Shown piece by piece: positions 20,485-31,490 of a DNA stretch of 32,323 bases. Location: positions 119,413 through 151,735 of the forward strand of contig MNCI01005472.1 of assembly GCA_015680685.1 (NCBI GenBank), given 5' to 3'. This stretch comes from Gnetum montanum (Eukaryota; Streptophyta; Gnetopsida; Gnetales; Gnetaceae). The translations under genes and the position numbers were made by a program. The stretch's first letter is position 1. Each line of letters starts with the position of its first letter. Under the pieces are notes generated by a model that did not search any database, was not told where the DNA came from, and saw nothing but the letters and a program-made list of their open reading frames with translations.

Positions 20485-20520
20485 CCAACCAACCAAGTGA
20501 TTCCAACCAACCAAGTGATT
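20485..20520. repeat. 18-bp perfect tandem duplication
   Basis: 'ccaaccaaccaagtgatt' occurs at 20485-20502 and again at 20503-20520. No gene context is recognised. Confidence 0.9.
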
Positions 20521-21234
20521 CCTGCTTTGGGGGAAAATACGCATGTTGTAGCTTCCAAGTTGCAAGTACCTGTTTCTTGGCAGACAATATTTTTGGCCGA
20601 GAGACCAATATAGTGCATGGAAAGTCCAGGCCATAGAAAAAAAATGCTATGTAAAGTCTATGCCATGGAAAAGAAACACTATAAATCAAATTAATAGAAA
20701 TTTTCACAAGAATTATTATTGAATAAGGTACAGTCATTTTGATTTTGCTTTTCAATATGAATATCAATTCTCAATAAATCAATTCGAGATTTTATTAATT
20801 TGTAAAATATATAAGATTCTCTCGAGCTAAATAATGGATATATATTATAAATATATAGGTAAACTAGTTAAAATCAGTCAAACTAAACGTGAGAATCAGA
20901 GAAGAGCCCTAAAATTATTCTATAAAATTGCAGCAACGGATTGGCGTTCATGGAAGCTTTGTCTCTTCATTTTGGTAATGCAAGTAAGGAAGGATCTTAA
21001 AGGAATGAAATGCAATGTGCATATTTTATTAGTATTTGAGCTCGTCCTTTAATTGCCTCGTAATATCCACAGAGAGGATGAGAAAATGTACTTCTAAAAA
21101 TAACATATAATTTCTGGAGAAAGAAAACTTAAAATAAATTGTGAAGTCGTAAAATTAGGCTACGCTGATGAACAAACCATCATCAATGCTAACGTGCAAA
21201 TGTTACCCCTGAACATGATAAAAATTTCCATTTT
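20521..21234. other. Intergenic, no recognised feature
   Basis: AT-rich. Open frames here (for example 20834-21052) have no recognisable homology. A repeated 'gccatggaaa/ccatagaaa' word occurs near 20625-20670. Confidence 0.4.
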
Positions 21235-21670
21235 GACTTGGCTCATTACAAGATGCTTTCAAGGTTCATAGAAAATCCAAAAACTATAACATGTGACAGA
21301 CTTGACTTTTCTTGCAAGCTCGTTTAACTTGACTTAGTGGGGATCGTTTTAATGTTCATAGATAGGCCCAGTGTATAGAAAGACCACGTTTATGCAAATC
21401 TTGATTGACGTGACTTTTCAGAAAGACCACGTTTATGCAAATCTTGATTGACTTGACGTTTATTTTAATCATGGAAGTGGAAGTGGGATGGTTCCAAGGC
21501 CTGCTCTATAGAAAAAGTGTTTATGTAAATATTAATTGATTTGACTTGAAATTTCTTGTGGCCGTAGCAGCGGGGATGGTTCCAAGGTTCATAGAAAGGC
21601 CCAAATAATGCACGTTTGATTGATTTGACTTACAATCATGGTCACAAGGGCGATGTTCCAAGGTATCCTA
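21235..21670. repeat. Degenerate tandem repeat, about 4-5 units
   Basis: A loose unit of about 90-130 bp recurs: 'ggttccaaggttcatagaaa', 'ggccca', 'acgtttatgcaaatcttgat' and 'tgacttgac'. The clearest case is 33 identical bases starting at 21377 and again at 21420. Later units near 21490, 21578 and 21650 are more diverged. The function is unknown; it may be the remains of a minisatellite or a tandemly repeated promoter segment. Confidence 0.7.
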
Positions 21671-22094
21671 GAAAGTTTCTTAACCACAACAATTTTATGT
21701 TGTGTACATGTGTATCTTACACATTACATCACATCATGTTAACATCCATAAACATAATGACTTTCATGCTCACTTACTGGCTGATAAACACAAAACTTCT
21801 TTCAATTGAATGCTTAGACTCCAAAACATGTAGATACTCATTGGAGCCTTTTGGATAAAAACAAAATCATGGAAAGCTCAAAAATCAACCATCTTGAAAG
21901 TGGTTTTTTGGAGTTCTTAAGTGAGACTCGTCCCCACGGGCAGATTTTTTTTCTCTGGATTCTTAAACTTGCTTATCTGTCTGACTGTTAACGTTTAGCA
22001 TATAAATTCCAATCGCCCTGCCCTGTAAATTCAGCACAACAGTAAATCCGGCATAAGTTTGGTGGCAAGATACTCCGCACAGTCCACGAGCAGT
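21671..22094. other. Intergenic, no recognised feature
   Basis: Nothing supported apart from weak resemblance near 22000-22094 to sequence before the first block B. Confidence 0.4.
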
Positions 22095-22205
22095 AAGCTT
22101 TAACCATCAAATCACATAAGGTAACCACAAGAGCAGTAATTGCATCTAGGAGAAGGATGATTACAGCCATAATGCCAAGGGTAACACAACCATTATGGGT
22201 AAACC

Positions 22206-22388
22206 TTAATTGAAACCGGGAGAAGGAGGATTACAGTCACAAGACTCAAGATAGCAACAGTCAATGGGTCCAGGGCTAGGGCTAACACTGTCATTATAAA
22301 TAAAGCTGAAATGGAAAATAACATAGATCCAGAAAAGCCACAATATTGCAGCAACTACTTTGTTCTTGTGAAAACTTTGTAGGTTCAT
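22206..22388 (-). pseudogene. Conserved small open frame of unknown function, block B copy 2
   Basis: From the ATG at 22388 the minus strand encodes about 60 residues starting MNLQSFHKNKVVAAILWLF, a basic start followed by a hydrophobic signal-like run. The upstream ATG used in the other copy (14541) is GTG here. The tail (SPSPGPIDCC...) differs from the other copy. Conservation of the first ~45 codons hints at a real first exon, but there is no sign of the rest of a gene. Confidence 0.35.
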
Positions 22389-22539
22389 TGCATTTAGAGG
22401 ATGAGGTGAACGATAATTCACGTAATGCTCGTTCTCAACTGTATGCTTAGGCGAATACCTAAGATCTCTATAAAAAAACCATATTTTACCCTCTACCGTC
22501 TGTTTTTGGTCTTTTTTGAACTAAGTCTCTGGAGGCAGC

Positions 22540-22865
22540 TTCTCGGAAATTTTGTGCATGGGCTGAGAAGAAGCGGTAGACGTTTTTTCCGCAATTTTGG
22601 CATTCAATGAACGTGAATTGTCCTCCGGTTTCTTTTAGGTCAAATTAAATGTGAACCTTCTCGAAAAGTTTGTACATGGACCCAAAGGACGCTATACACG
22701 TTTTCTCACAATTCTAGCATTGAAAGTGAACATGTATTCCTGAAAAGATACTTCACGAAAATTTTGTGCATGGCGTAGAAGACTCGTTACTCGTTTTCTC
22801 CGCAATTTTGAAAGTGAACACGTTTCCTCCGTTTATAACCCGTCGTTTTTGTCCTCTAGCATGGT
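22540..22865. repeat. Diverged ~114-bp tandem repeat, block B copy 2
   Basis: About three units are marked by 'ttttgtgcatgg' near 22551, 'gtttgtacatgg' near 22670 and 'ttttgtgcatgg' near 22762, each followed by a gaag/ttac stretch, 'cgttttctccgcaatttt' and 'gtgaacacg'-like boxes. Spacing is irregular (about 118 and 92), showing indels since duplication. Confidence 0.7.
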
Positions 22866-23006
22866 GTAGATACTGATAATAGAAAAGTAAAACTCAAAAA
22901 GCAGGGGACAGTTACACCATTAGAATCATCGTTACTATGGTGCTGTTATTCGTGCTTTTCATCGTAAAATATGAATGCGAATACTTATGGTTATGGACTT
23001 GTATCT

Positions 23007-23062
23007 GCAACGATTCAAGCGAGACTAACCAATCCGCAACGATTCAGGGGAGACCAATGAAG
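23007..23062. repeat. 29-bp imperfect tandem duplication
   Basis: 'gcaacgattcaagcgagact' at 23007 and 'gcaacgattcaggggagacc' at 23036 begin two adjacent units of about 29 bases. They lie in an open frame (22937-23146) with no recognisable homology. Confidence 0.75.
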
Positions 23063-23545
23063 GATCGAGGACTAAGTCTGCCAATGAAGGTAATACCCAC
23101 AAAAAGAAATGAAATTCCACTTCCACTCTTGTCTCTGTTAGGCTAATATACATCACATCACCTCTAAGGCACCGGGGCTCATTTACATCGCATCAAGTTT
23201 ATGTGCTTTTCCAAGACTACCATCACATAAGTTTACGTTTTGTTTTCCAATTGAGACCACTTACAAAAATTTCCTTAAGAGCATTAAATTCTTAAAAATG
23301 AATGCACCAAGTTATCTTGAATCAAACCAAACCATATCCAATAATTTATGAGATGCAATGACACATGCATAGCTCATTAGATTTTAGTTTAAAGCTTTAA
23401 AAAAGAGATTCACCTTGTCAAATATATGAGTTAATTTAATTTAAGGTAAGCTTACTAACGTGTAAATTTTGAAGATTTTATATAACTATGATAAATTTTA
23501 TATCATCGTATCATCATTGTCTATTGCAATTTAACTTCTAGATGC

Positions 23546-24332
23546 TAAAAGGTTAGGACTAAAAATCAATACAAGAATTTATGGAATGCAATTTGGACAA
23601 CAACATAAATAGTAGTAAAGTAAACATGACAATTCAATGGTAAGAGGTTGCTCACTACAATAGGATAGCCATCATACTTGCTATATTTTATGGTGATGAA
23701 TGTTGACGAATACAAAAGAAGAATGAATAACAAATCAATATGGCAAAAATGTAGATGCTTTGATGGATGTTGAATGTTACAAATAATAATAATAATAATA
23801 GATTGCATAGTTTTATATATTAGAGAAAGATTTTGAGTTGCTTCTATTTCAAATAAGCTATAAGAATGATGTCTTAGATGGTTGGGGAATGTACACAATA
23901 GATTAGATAATGAGCCTATAGAAAAGCTTCCTACATCACTATTCCAAAAAAGATATCAAAAGGAACATAAAAAGATTGAAAAAATAATTGAAGATGATTT
24001 GAAAAAATTGTAAATAAATAAAGATCTAGCTTTTCATAATGACAAAAGAGATCTCATGTAACCCTTCATATTTTGTTAGTACAAGGCTATGATGATGATG
24101 TTGTATACTCATGACACTTTTTAACAATAAACAAAATATATTTCTACTTTTTTTTAAAAGTTAGAGAATCTCCTCTTGATACCTACTAAAATCTTGAAAT
24201 TCTAACCTGATGAAGGGTCAAGGTAAGAAAAATCTAAGCATGATTTCTGGAGTAGAAAAATTTGAGTACATAATTATCGTAGTAGGGTTAGAAGAACAAA
24301 GAAAAGGCACACTAGTTTAATTTTAAAGAAGT
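23546..24332. other. Intergenic DNA left of duplication copy B
   Basis: No gene. It contains a short (aat)6 microsatellite at 23782-23800 and a region (24021-24295) related to 16255-16350 and weakly to 11958-12060. Just left of 24333 an 'agaacaaagaaaaggcacac' word prefigures the similar repeat inside copy B at about 24363. Confidence 0.5.
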
Positions 24333-24847
24333 AAGGTTAGAAAAGTCATAGTAAGGTAGAAAGAACAAAGAAAAGGTTCACTACTTATTTAATTTTAGAG
24401 AAGAGCGAGCAAAGTTAATAGAATAGCCCCATTACTTAATTTCAAAGAAGCAATTTGAGAAGAGTCTTAATGCATGATCAAAAGAACAAAGAATAAGCCT
24501 TCTCAAGGCATGAAAAGTTTGATTCCGTAATTAATGCAGTGCAGTTGTAACAACAACAAGGAGGCCCACCACTCAATGAATTTTAAAGTAGGGTCACAAA
24601 AGTCCAAATGAGTGCTAATAATGCACAACAATGAGGAAGCGCGTCTAGACTCACATGAGAGATGCCAGTGGCTTGGTCATTGAGTCCAATAATAATCAGA
24701 GCCGCCGGTGGCTTGGTCATTGAGTCAAATAATAATATGATGCACAACATGAACTTTCCCTTGAGAGTCTTTAAATTCAGCATTCCAAGCCAGTGACGCC
24801 AAACACTCTGCAACGTTTAGGTTAAGTTGGAGATCCCAACAGCAAAC
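24333..24847 (+). promoter_or_regulatory. 5' flank / putative promoter of LRR-RLK copy B
   Basis: It differs from 1-515 at about seven positions, four of them clustered in the 40-bp tandem repeat at 24663-24742. The part just before the ATG (about 24775-24847) is also kept in the relic at 16583-16659, making it the most conserved upstream piece across three paralogues. Confidence 0.5.
24663..24742 (+). repeat. 40-bp tandem duplication in the promoter region, copy B
   Basis: Units 24663-24702 and 24703-24742 correspond to 331-410. The junction between units differs from copy A ('gagccgccgg' against 'gatctgctag'). Confidence 0.8.
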
Positions 24848-27800
24848 ATGCTGCGTAGAAGTGCTGTATTATGGCATCTAGTTTTGTTTGCCATTTGCAT
24901 GATGAATGGCAGTTTTCACTCTGCAAAATTATTGCATGAACAAGACGTCGAAAGCTTGCTTATATTCAAGAAAATGGTGGAGTCTGATCCTAATGGAGCT
25001 TTGGTTAATTGGCATCCTAACTCCATACACTACTGCAACTGGAGTAATGTTGAATGCAATTCAGCTGGCAGAGTGGTGAAGCTTGATCTTTACAGCATGC
25101 AAATCCAAGGTATAATATCTTCGTCCATCGGCAATTTATCTTATCTCACATACCTGGATCTTTGCAATAATTCATTTCATGGTACAATTCCTCCCCAGCT
25201 GGGCACCTTGAAAAACCTGCAAACTTTGTATCTATGCGAAAATAGGCTCCAGGGTACCATTCCTGACACATTTACAAACCTTACACAGCTGCAAATACTA
25301 TCCATTACACAGAATAACTTGCATGGTAGCATTCCTCACAACATTGGCCACATGTTTAGTCTTCAAATACTCGCCCTCCAGACAAACAATCTCTCTGGTT
25401 CAATTCCCTCTTCCATAGGAAACCTCTCTTCTCTGGAACAGTTGTACATTTATCGGACACCCATAACCGGCACATTACCACAAGAAATATCCAAGCTAAA
25501 GAATCTTATGTTTCTGTATGTTTTTGAAAATCCTCAATTGGCTAGTGATATTCCTGAATCAGTTGGCAACATGTCTAGACTTAGCCATGTAAACATGCAT
25601 CAAAATGCTTTTACAGGCTATGTTCCTTCTCAGATGGGCACACTAGAAAACCTATCTGTTCTCTACTTGTCGGGAAACAACCTGATAGGTAGCATTCCTC
25701 CATCTTTAGGGAACTGCAGCAATCTTTGTACACTTTTATTTGATAAAAATCATCTGACAGGAGTCATTTCTCTGCATTTTGGAAGGTTGTCGTTGACTGT
25801 TTTCAGGGTAATGTCCAATCGTCTTGTAAATGATGGCTCTCCCACAATTTCTATTTTATCTACTTTTTCAAATTGCTCCACCTTAAATGTTCTGGATCTA
25901 TCCTCCAACAAGCTAAAGGGAATGTTGCCAGAAGTGTTCCCATTCACTACTTTTGAATGGGAACTTTATATTCGGTCCAATTCCTTGGAAGGCCTTGGGG
26001 AAACTAGAAAACCTGATAAATCTTGATTTGTCTGATAACAAGCTCACAGGTCGTGTTTCTAGGTCGGTGGGAGAATTCATGAAAATTCAAAGAATTTCTC
26101 TAGGTAATAACAAATTGCAAGGCAGCATATCCTCTGAAATTGGGAGGCTTGGCTCTACTCTGTACGAGCTTTCAATACAAAATAACTTGTTGGGGGGAAT
26201 TCCTAATGCAATTGGTAACCTGAAAAATCTAAGACGTTTAGTCTTGGATCATAATAACTTCTCAGGTTTGATCCGTCCCAGCTTAGGACAATGTTATAAA
26301 TTAGAGCTGCTGGACCTTTCTTCAAATAAGTTCGATGGCTCCATCCCACCGGAAGTGGCAAATCTCTACAATATTCAAATCTACTTCAATTTGTCCCACA
26401 ATTCCTTGCATGGAAAATTGCCAGCAGAAATTGGTAAGATGATTCACACTGAAGCCATAAATGTTTCAGCAAATAGAATCAGCGGCACCATTCCATCTGT
26501 TCTTGAAGGCTGCAACAACCTGCAACAACTGGATTTATCGTTTAATGAGTTTCAAGAATCAATTCCAAGGTCTCTGAGCAACCTGGAGAACCTCGTGTCC
26601 ATGGACCTTTCCCACAACAATATTTCTGGTTCAATACCTTTTGACCTTGAGAAATTGCAGATGCTTCAGATCCTTAATCTTTCATTCAATGATCTAAGTG
26701 GAGAAGTTCCAGAGGGAGCATCATTTCGTCATTTTAACAAGCTATCATTTTTAGGAAATCCGAAGCTCTGTGGAGAATGGGTACAGCTACCTGCTTGCAC
26801 ATCCGTGGCAAACACTCACACTGATTCCAAGGTAAAAATCATTGCTCCAGTTGCTGCCTGCGCTGGTGTTTTGGTAATTTGCCTTGTTTTCTATGTATCA
26901 ATCTACTGCACAAGGAGTCTGAAGGATAGAGGGGATAGAGGTGTGTTAAATTGTGAATTTGACAACTGGAAGAAGAACTATGGAAATCGGTTCTCTTACA
27001 GAGACATCAGCGAAGCCACCGGAGGATTCAACATCAACAAGCTGCTGGGTTCCACAATCCTGGCCTCCGTATATAGGGGCACTCTCAGAGATGGCACTGA
27101 TGTGGCTATTAAGCTCCTTAACAAAATTAATCAAGAAGCCTTGAAAGGTTTTGTTTCAGAATGCAAGGCCTTGAGCATGGTGAAGCACAGAAATTTAGTA
27201 AAAATCATCGGTTTTTGTTGGGAAGGCGCACACAAAGCCCTGGTCATGCCACTGATGCCCAAAGGAAGTTTGGCACAAGCCCTGCAGAGAGAGAATAAAT
27301 ACCTGTCCTTCAGAGAGGTGGTGAATATAGCCATGGATATTGCACATGGGCTAGAATACCTACATCATTATAGCAGTATTCAAATCATCCACTGTGACAT
27401 AAAACCCAGCAACATCTTGTTTGATGAAGATATGGTTGCTCATGTTGCTGATCTCGGTATTGCAAAGTTCCTCTGCACTGATTCTGTATCTTCCTTATCT
27501 TCCAGTTTGTCTCTTGCAGGATCAATTGGTTATATTCCTCCAGGTACCTACTCACATCCTGGTACTTTGGCTTTATTTGAATTTTCTGAAATCATCCTTT
27601 ATTTGACACTGCCTAAATTTTACCCTTACAAGCCTCTATAATAGAGGTTTCTGTTATACATGATATTTATGGTTAGTCGTTACACATTCACTAATTTAGA
27701 TTTTAAGAATTTTCTTAGGATTGGTTTTGACATGATAATGAATTTGTAGAGTATGGAGGAGGGGGAATGGTGTCGCCTAAGGGAGATGTATACAGCTATG

Positions 27801-28087
27801 GAGTAACCTTGTTAGAAATGGCAACAAGTAAAAGCCCAACTGATGAAAATCCTGATGGGTTTTGCAATTTACAAAGTTGGGTGCTGGACTCATTCCCTGA
27901 TAAATTAGAGCAAGCGTTGCACAAAAAGCTGCCATCGGAATGCATTGAGGATACTTTGCTGTGGAATTGCATTTCTGACTTTATAAAAATGGCACTATGC
28001 TGTACCAGTGAAAACCCTTACCAAAGACCAGACATGACCTTTGTTTCCCGTTTCTTGGAGGAACTTTCCAAGAGAATCAGTGTTTGA
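24848..28087 (+). pseudogene. LRR receptor-like kinase, LRR-XII/FLS2-like, copy B (one frameshift)
   Basis: This is the better-preserved copy. Exon 1 is 24848-27543, the intron 27544-27749, exon 2 27750-28087. Signal peptide MLRRSAVLWHLVLF; LRRNT_2 cap with paired Cys (CNWSNVEC); about 20 LRRs; membrane segment near 26850-26915 (VAACAGVLVICLVFYVSIYC); kinase with P-loop LLGSTILASVYRG (only the first Gly kept, as in FLS2 GSSSLSTVY), VAIK lysine, HCDIKPSN (non-RD), DLG in place of DFG, PPEYG, and a normal C-lobe. An 11-base deletion near 25946 shifts the frame. The first frame stops at 26026, giving at most about 392 residues of signal peptide plus LRRs; the rest is open from about 25953 to the splice site. 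The acceptor is TAG rather than CAG. A true gene with an assembly error at the deletion is possible. Confidence 0.88.
27544..27749 (+). other. Phase-1 intron in the kinase domain, copy B
   Basis: The same 206-bp intron as in copy A. The donor is 'ccag|gtacct' and the acceptor 'ttgtag|agtatgg'. Splicing restores PPEYG. A frame continuing into the intron would stop at 27639-27641. Confidence 0.92.
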
Positions 28088-29504
28088 GTTTCATCTCCAA
28101 GAGAATCTTAAATAAGAAGCCACTATCATGCACCAATAAAGTCCCTCACCTAACACCACTCAGCGCCTACGGTGTCTTCTTCAACACCACTCAGTGCCTA
28201 CGTTGTCTTCTTCTTGAAGAGTCAACATCTAAGTTTCACTCCACCATTCAAAGTATATTATCCTCCAGGGGTTATGCATAAGTTTCCAGCGTGCATATTG
28301 ATTAAGTTTGTGGGGTGTATTATCCTCCAAGGCTTATCCATATTTTTGATGCGTGTGCTTATGTCTGTATTATGCATTATACCGTCTGGGCGTTCTTCAC
28401 GTTTTGATATTATACTTATTAGTAAACAAATTTTGTTAACTTTTGTTGCTTTTTTCAAGTTTCCGCTTGAGAATAGAATTAAACTTAGGAATTAACCATG
28501 AACGCTAAAGATACGTTAAGGAATTGCACCTTCCAAGCTTTTTAATTACCGTTGGCAGTTTCGTACCTGTTTCACGGGGGGAACTCGTGGCATATTGACA
28601 ACTAAAATTTTTCCCCTTTAAATTTAAGGATGATAACCTTAAATTTAAGAGTCCGAGTACCTTATTAGTATTTGTAAGACGTTACTAGATGCTCTTTTGG
28701 ATCTAAATCTTTGATTATGTTTATGCTTAAGACAAACAACCAATATAATATTTAGTTGGAACATAGTTAATAATTTAAGTATTTTAAGAATAACTTAGAT
28801 GTACAACATTTTTTTTCATGGTAGGGTAAGTATTAGAAGAGTACTTTATATTAAATAAAATACAAAACAAACTTTTTCATTGGGTAAATAAAATAAGTAC
28901 TATAATTTTTCTATGTGTGGCATGTTTGTGTTGGCCCTAATTTTCTAAAGTGGTGGTTTATGAATCTTAGCCAACTTTTATTAATAAACCTTTATGAATA
29001 TGGGCAATTTCCAAACAAGTTAAAATCTCCTATTCTAAAGTTGCTTTTGTTTATATTAATAGGTATAGAAGATAGATGACTATATATACCCTAGGACATA
29101 TAGCCAACATGAAACATTCATAAAACTTAAAACCAACTTTATAAAGTAGTGTTACCCCAATAATTTAGGGTGTTTGAAATTTAAGGAATTGATTATAAAT
29201 TAAAGGAGTTGAAATTGAACCAACATTAAGATTAAGTAATACCAAATGTTAGGTGTTTAATATTAATTCATGGTTTATTGTTTATTAGAATCCACCAAAT
29301 AGATTAAACACAAAGAATGTGTAAGAACGTTAATTTTACCAAAGCTCTATGGATCACTTAAAAATTTTCAGGCCTTCTAGATATGCTTTAATGCTAATCA
29401 AACTTAAAATAAAAATACCTTTAAGAAAAATATTTCAATTAAAAAAGTGAACATCATATTAATAATTAGTCAAGTGTTTCCTTAGCCATAAAAGTCATGG
29501 CATT
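28088..29504 (+). other. Non-coding 3' flank of LRR-RLK copy B
   Basis: Same content as 3813-5229, including the 31-bp and 62-bp repeats. The first ~400 bases appear identical to copy A. No gene recognised. Confidence 0.7.
28135..28140 (+). terminator. Putative polyadenylation signal AATAAA, copy B
   Basis: Same position relative to the stop codon as in copy A (48 bases downstream). Inferred only. Confidence 0.35.
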
Positions 29505-30430
29505 TGATGAGAGCAGTTACTCTAGTAGTTATTCTAATTATTAGAGTGGTTACTCTAGCGGTTTGTTTCGTAGTTATTCTAATTATTAAAGTGGTTACTC
29601 TAGTGGTTTCTTTAGCAATTATGCTAATTATTAGAGTGGTTGCTCTCATTATTAGAGTAGTTGCTCCCAAACCTATAAATACAATGCCCACGTGCACAAT
29701 TGGGAGAAAAAGTCTTATAGCAGTCAAGTAGCAAAACTCTTGTAATCTGTTTTAAGGTTAGAATATTTTCCAAGTGCCCGCAGTAGGATGTTAAGTGTCG
29801 ACAGATCTTTATTCGAGCATTGTGTACACCTTGTGTATAGCAATAAAGATGAGCTCTTTGATTCATCCTTATAGCACTTGAGATTTGTTTTCTTGCACAT
29901 TTCTTTTATTTTATTTTCTTATACATTTATTTTATTTTATGCACTTTATATTTTTGTTATTAGCATAGTAATTCATTTTGATCAATTAAGAAAATTGTTA
30001 AATTACACTCAGTACGATCATTTTGAACATGTGTGCAATGCTTGGTAACCTAGTAACGATTAGCGTTTGGTAATCCTATTAGCGTTGCATTGGTTAAGGA
30101 TGTGTACGACAAGTGAAAACGGATACTGGTGTTAGGATTAGTTAAAGCCGAGTCAATCAGTAGTTAAGTTAAATTAGTCACTTAGTTATCTCTCTCTCCT
30201 CCCTTACTAGCAACAGGACATAAAAACATAAAAGCTATAAAAATCATATGCCTCAAGCTTACTTAACCATACAATTGTGACATACTAGTAAGCTTGAGAA
30301 GACAATGATCAACCAACCCATCCTTGCTCCAAAAAGGCGCATAGGCACTTAGTCCTTGGAATTCGATCGGATCGTGTGTGAAATGTTCGTATTCGAATGA
30401 TTGAGCATAGGGGTACCTCGCCACTCATCA
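29505..30430 (+). mobile_element. LTR of a Ty3/gypsy-type retrotransposon, forward arm, copy B
   Basis: Counterpart of 5230-6163 with TGATGAG start and CTCATCA end. It lacks 8 bases beside the word 'tgtgtac' near 29826. Many differences from copy A are C/T or G/A changes (for example 'taacgattagcgttt' here against 'taatgattagcattt' in A), as expected in methylated repeats. The 45-bp U3 repeats lie at 29516-29660. Confidence 0.8.
29516..29660 (+). repeat. 45-bp tandem repeats in LTR U3, copy B
   Basis: Same arrangement as 5241-5385: one shortened, two full and one partial unit. One unit reads 'cggtttgtttcgtag' where A has 'cggtttctttagtag'. Confidence 0.85.
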
Positions 30431-30431
30431 T

Positions 30432-30449
30432 TGGCACCATTGCTAAGGA
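30432..30449 (+). other. Decayed primer binding site after LTR, copy B
   Basis: Identical to 6165-6182 in copy A, so all its changes from the usual Ty3/gypsy primer site happened before the segmental duplication. Confidence 0.65.
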
Positions 30450-30554
30450 CTTAGTTGTTTGTGTGCTAACTAGAACATAGGAAATCATTCACATCATTGG
30501 AATGAACCCTTAGGGTTAGTTGAGAAAATAATAAACAAGAATACATTGCACACT

Positions 30555-31287
30555 TGATGAGTGGCGAGGTACCGCTACACTCAACCATATGAATAAAAGC
30601 GTTACATGCACGATTCGGTTGAATTTCGCAGACTAAGTGCCTACATGCCTTATAGAACACTTAAGATTAATCGTTCATTGTCTTCCCAGACTTACTTGTA
30701 TTTGTCACGGTTGTATGGTTAAGTAAGTCTGAGGTATGTGATTTTTATATATTTTCTGTTTTATTGCCTATGCTAATGAGGTAAAGGGTGAAGAGACTAA
30801 TTAACTAAATTTAACTAACTAACTAAGCCTTAATTAACCTAGCATCATCATCCATTCCCACTTGCCGTTCATACCCTAAACCAATGCAACCTTCTGGGAT
30901 TACCAAACGCTAGTCGTTACTGGGATTACCAAGCATAACGCACATGCTCGAAGCGGTCGTATTAAATGCACTTAACTATAGGAGAAGGGTTGAGAAAGAT
31001 TTAATTAACTAATAAAGCCTTCAAACGATAAATGATAAATAACAATAATTAAAGTCCTAATTAGCTTAGTCCATGCACTGCAAGGTTTATCCAAAAGTTT
31101 GTCTTTATTTCTGTACACAAACTTGTGTTCAGGTACAATATTTGCTCAAATAAAGATCCGTTCACTTTCGAGCTCCTACTGCAAGCACATGGAAATTATT
31201 TTATCTCTGGAGAGGCAAAATTGCCAAAGTTTCACTAAAGTCTAGATCTAGATGGAGAAACAAGGAAGAGTTGCCTCTTATTTATAC
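30555..31287 (-). mobile_element. Reversed LTR arm, copy B
   Basis: Counterpart of 6288-7020, tail-to-tail with 29505-30430 across a 124-bp spacer. It shows the same loss of a recognisable outer end. Confidence 0.75.
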
Positions 31288-31490
31288 ACTTGGTAGTGCA
31301 CCGTTAGTTCCATTCAGTCAAGAATCCCATACCTTCCCAATATTTTGTAAGGAACTCAAGGATGAGTTTTTATTCAGTCATGGGGGTATGATGGGATGCG
31401 ATATCGCATGTGCCGCGATATCACGTCAGCCACGATATCACATCCCCTGCGATATCACGTACGTGATATCGCAGAGGGTTACGCAATATC
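31288..31490. repeat. Junction segment with 17-bp GATATC tandem repeats, copy B
   Basis: Counterpart of 7021-7223. Units start at 31398, 31415 and 31432, with the inverted part following. The inverted part keeps 'cgtgatatcgcag' where A has 'cgtgatattgcag', so B preserves the palindrome better. Confidence 0.6.

Larger units (their letters stand above)
22095..23545 (+). repeat. Block B, second copy (partner 14176-15150)
   Basis: It shares with 14176-15150 the 'ctttaaccatcaaatcac' start, 'gagcagtaattg', the 'gattacagycat' repeats, the minus-strand open frame, the ~114-bp tandem repeat and the closing 'ttaaaaatgaatgca' region. It is longer by about 475 bases, mostly from extra tandem units and an unmatched part near 22870-23270. 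It precedes the LRR-RLK at 24848, as the first block precedes the relic at 16660. Confidence 0.75.
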
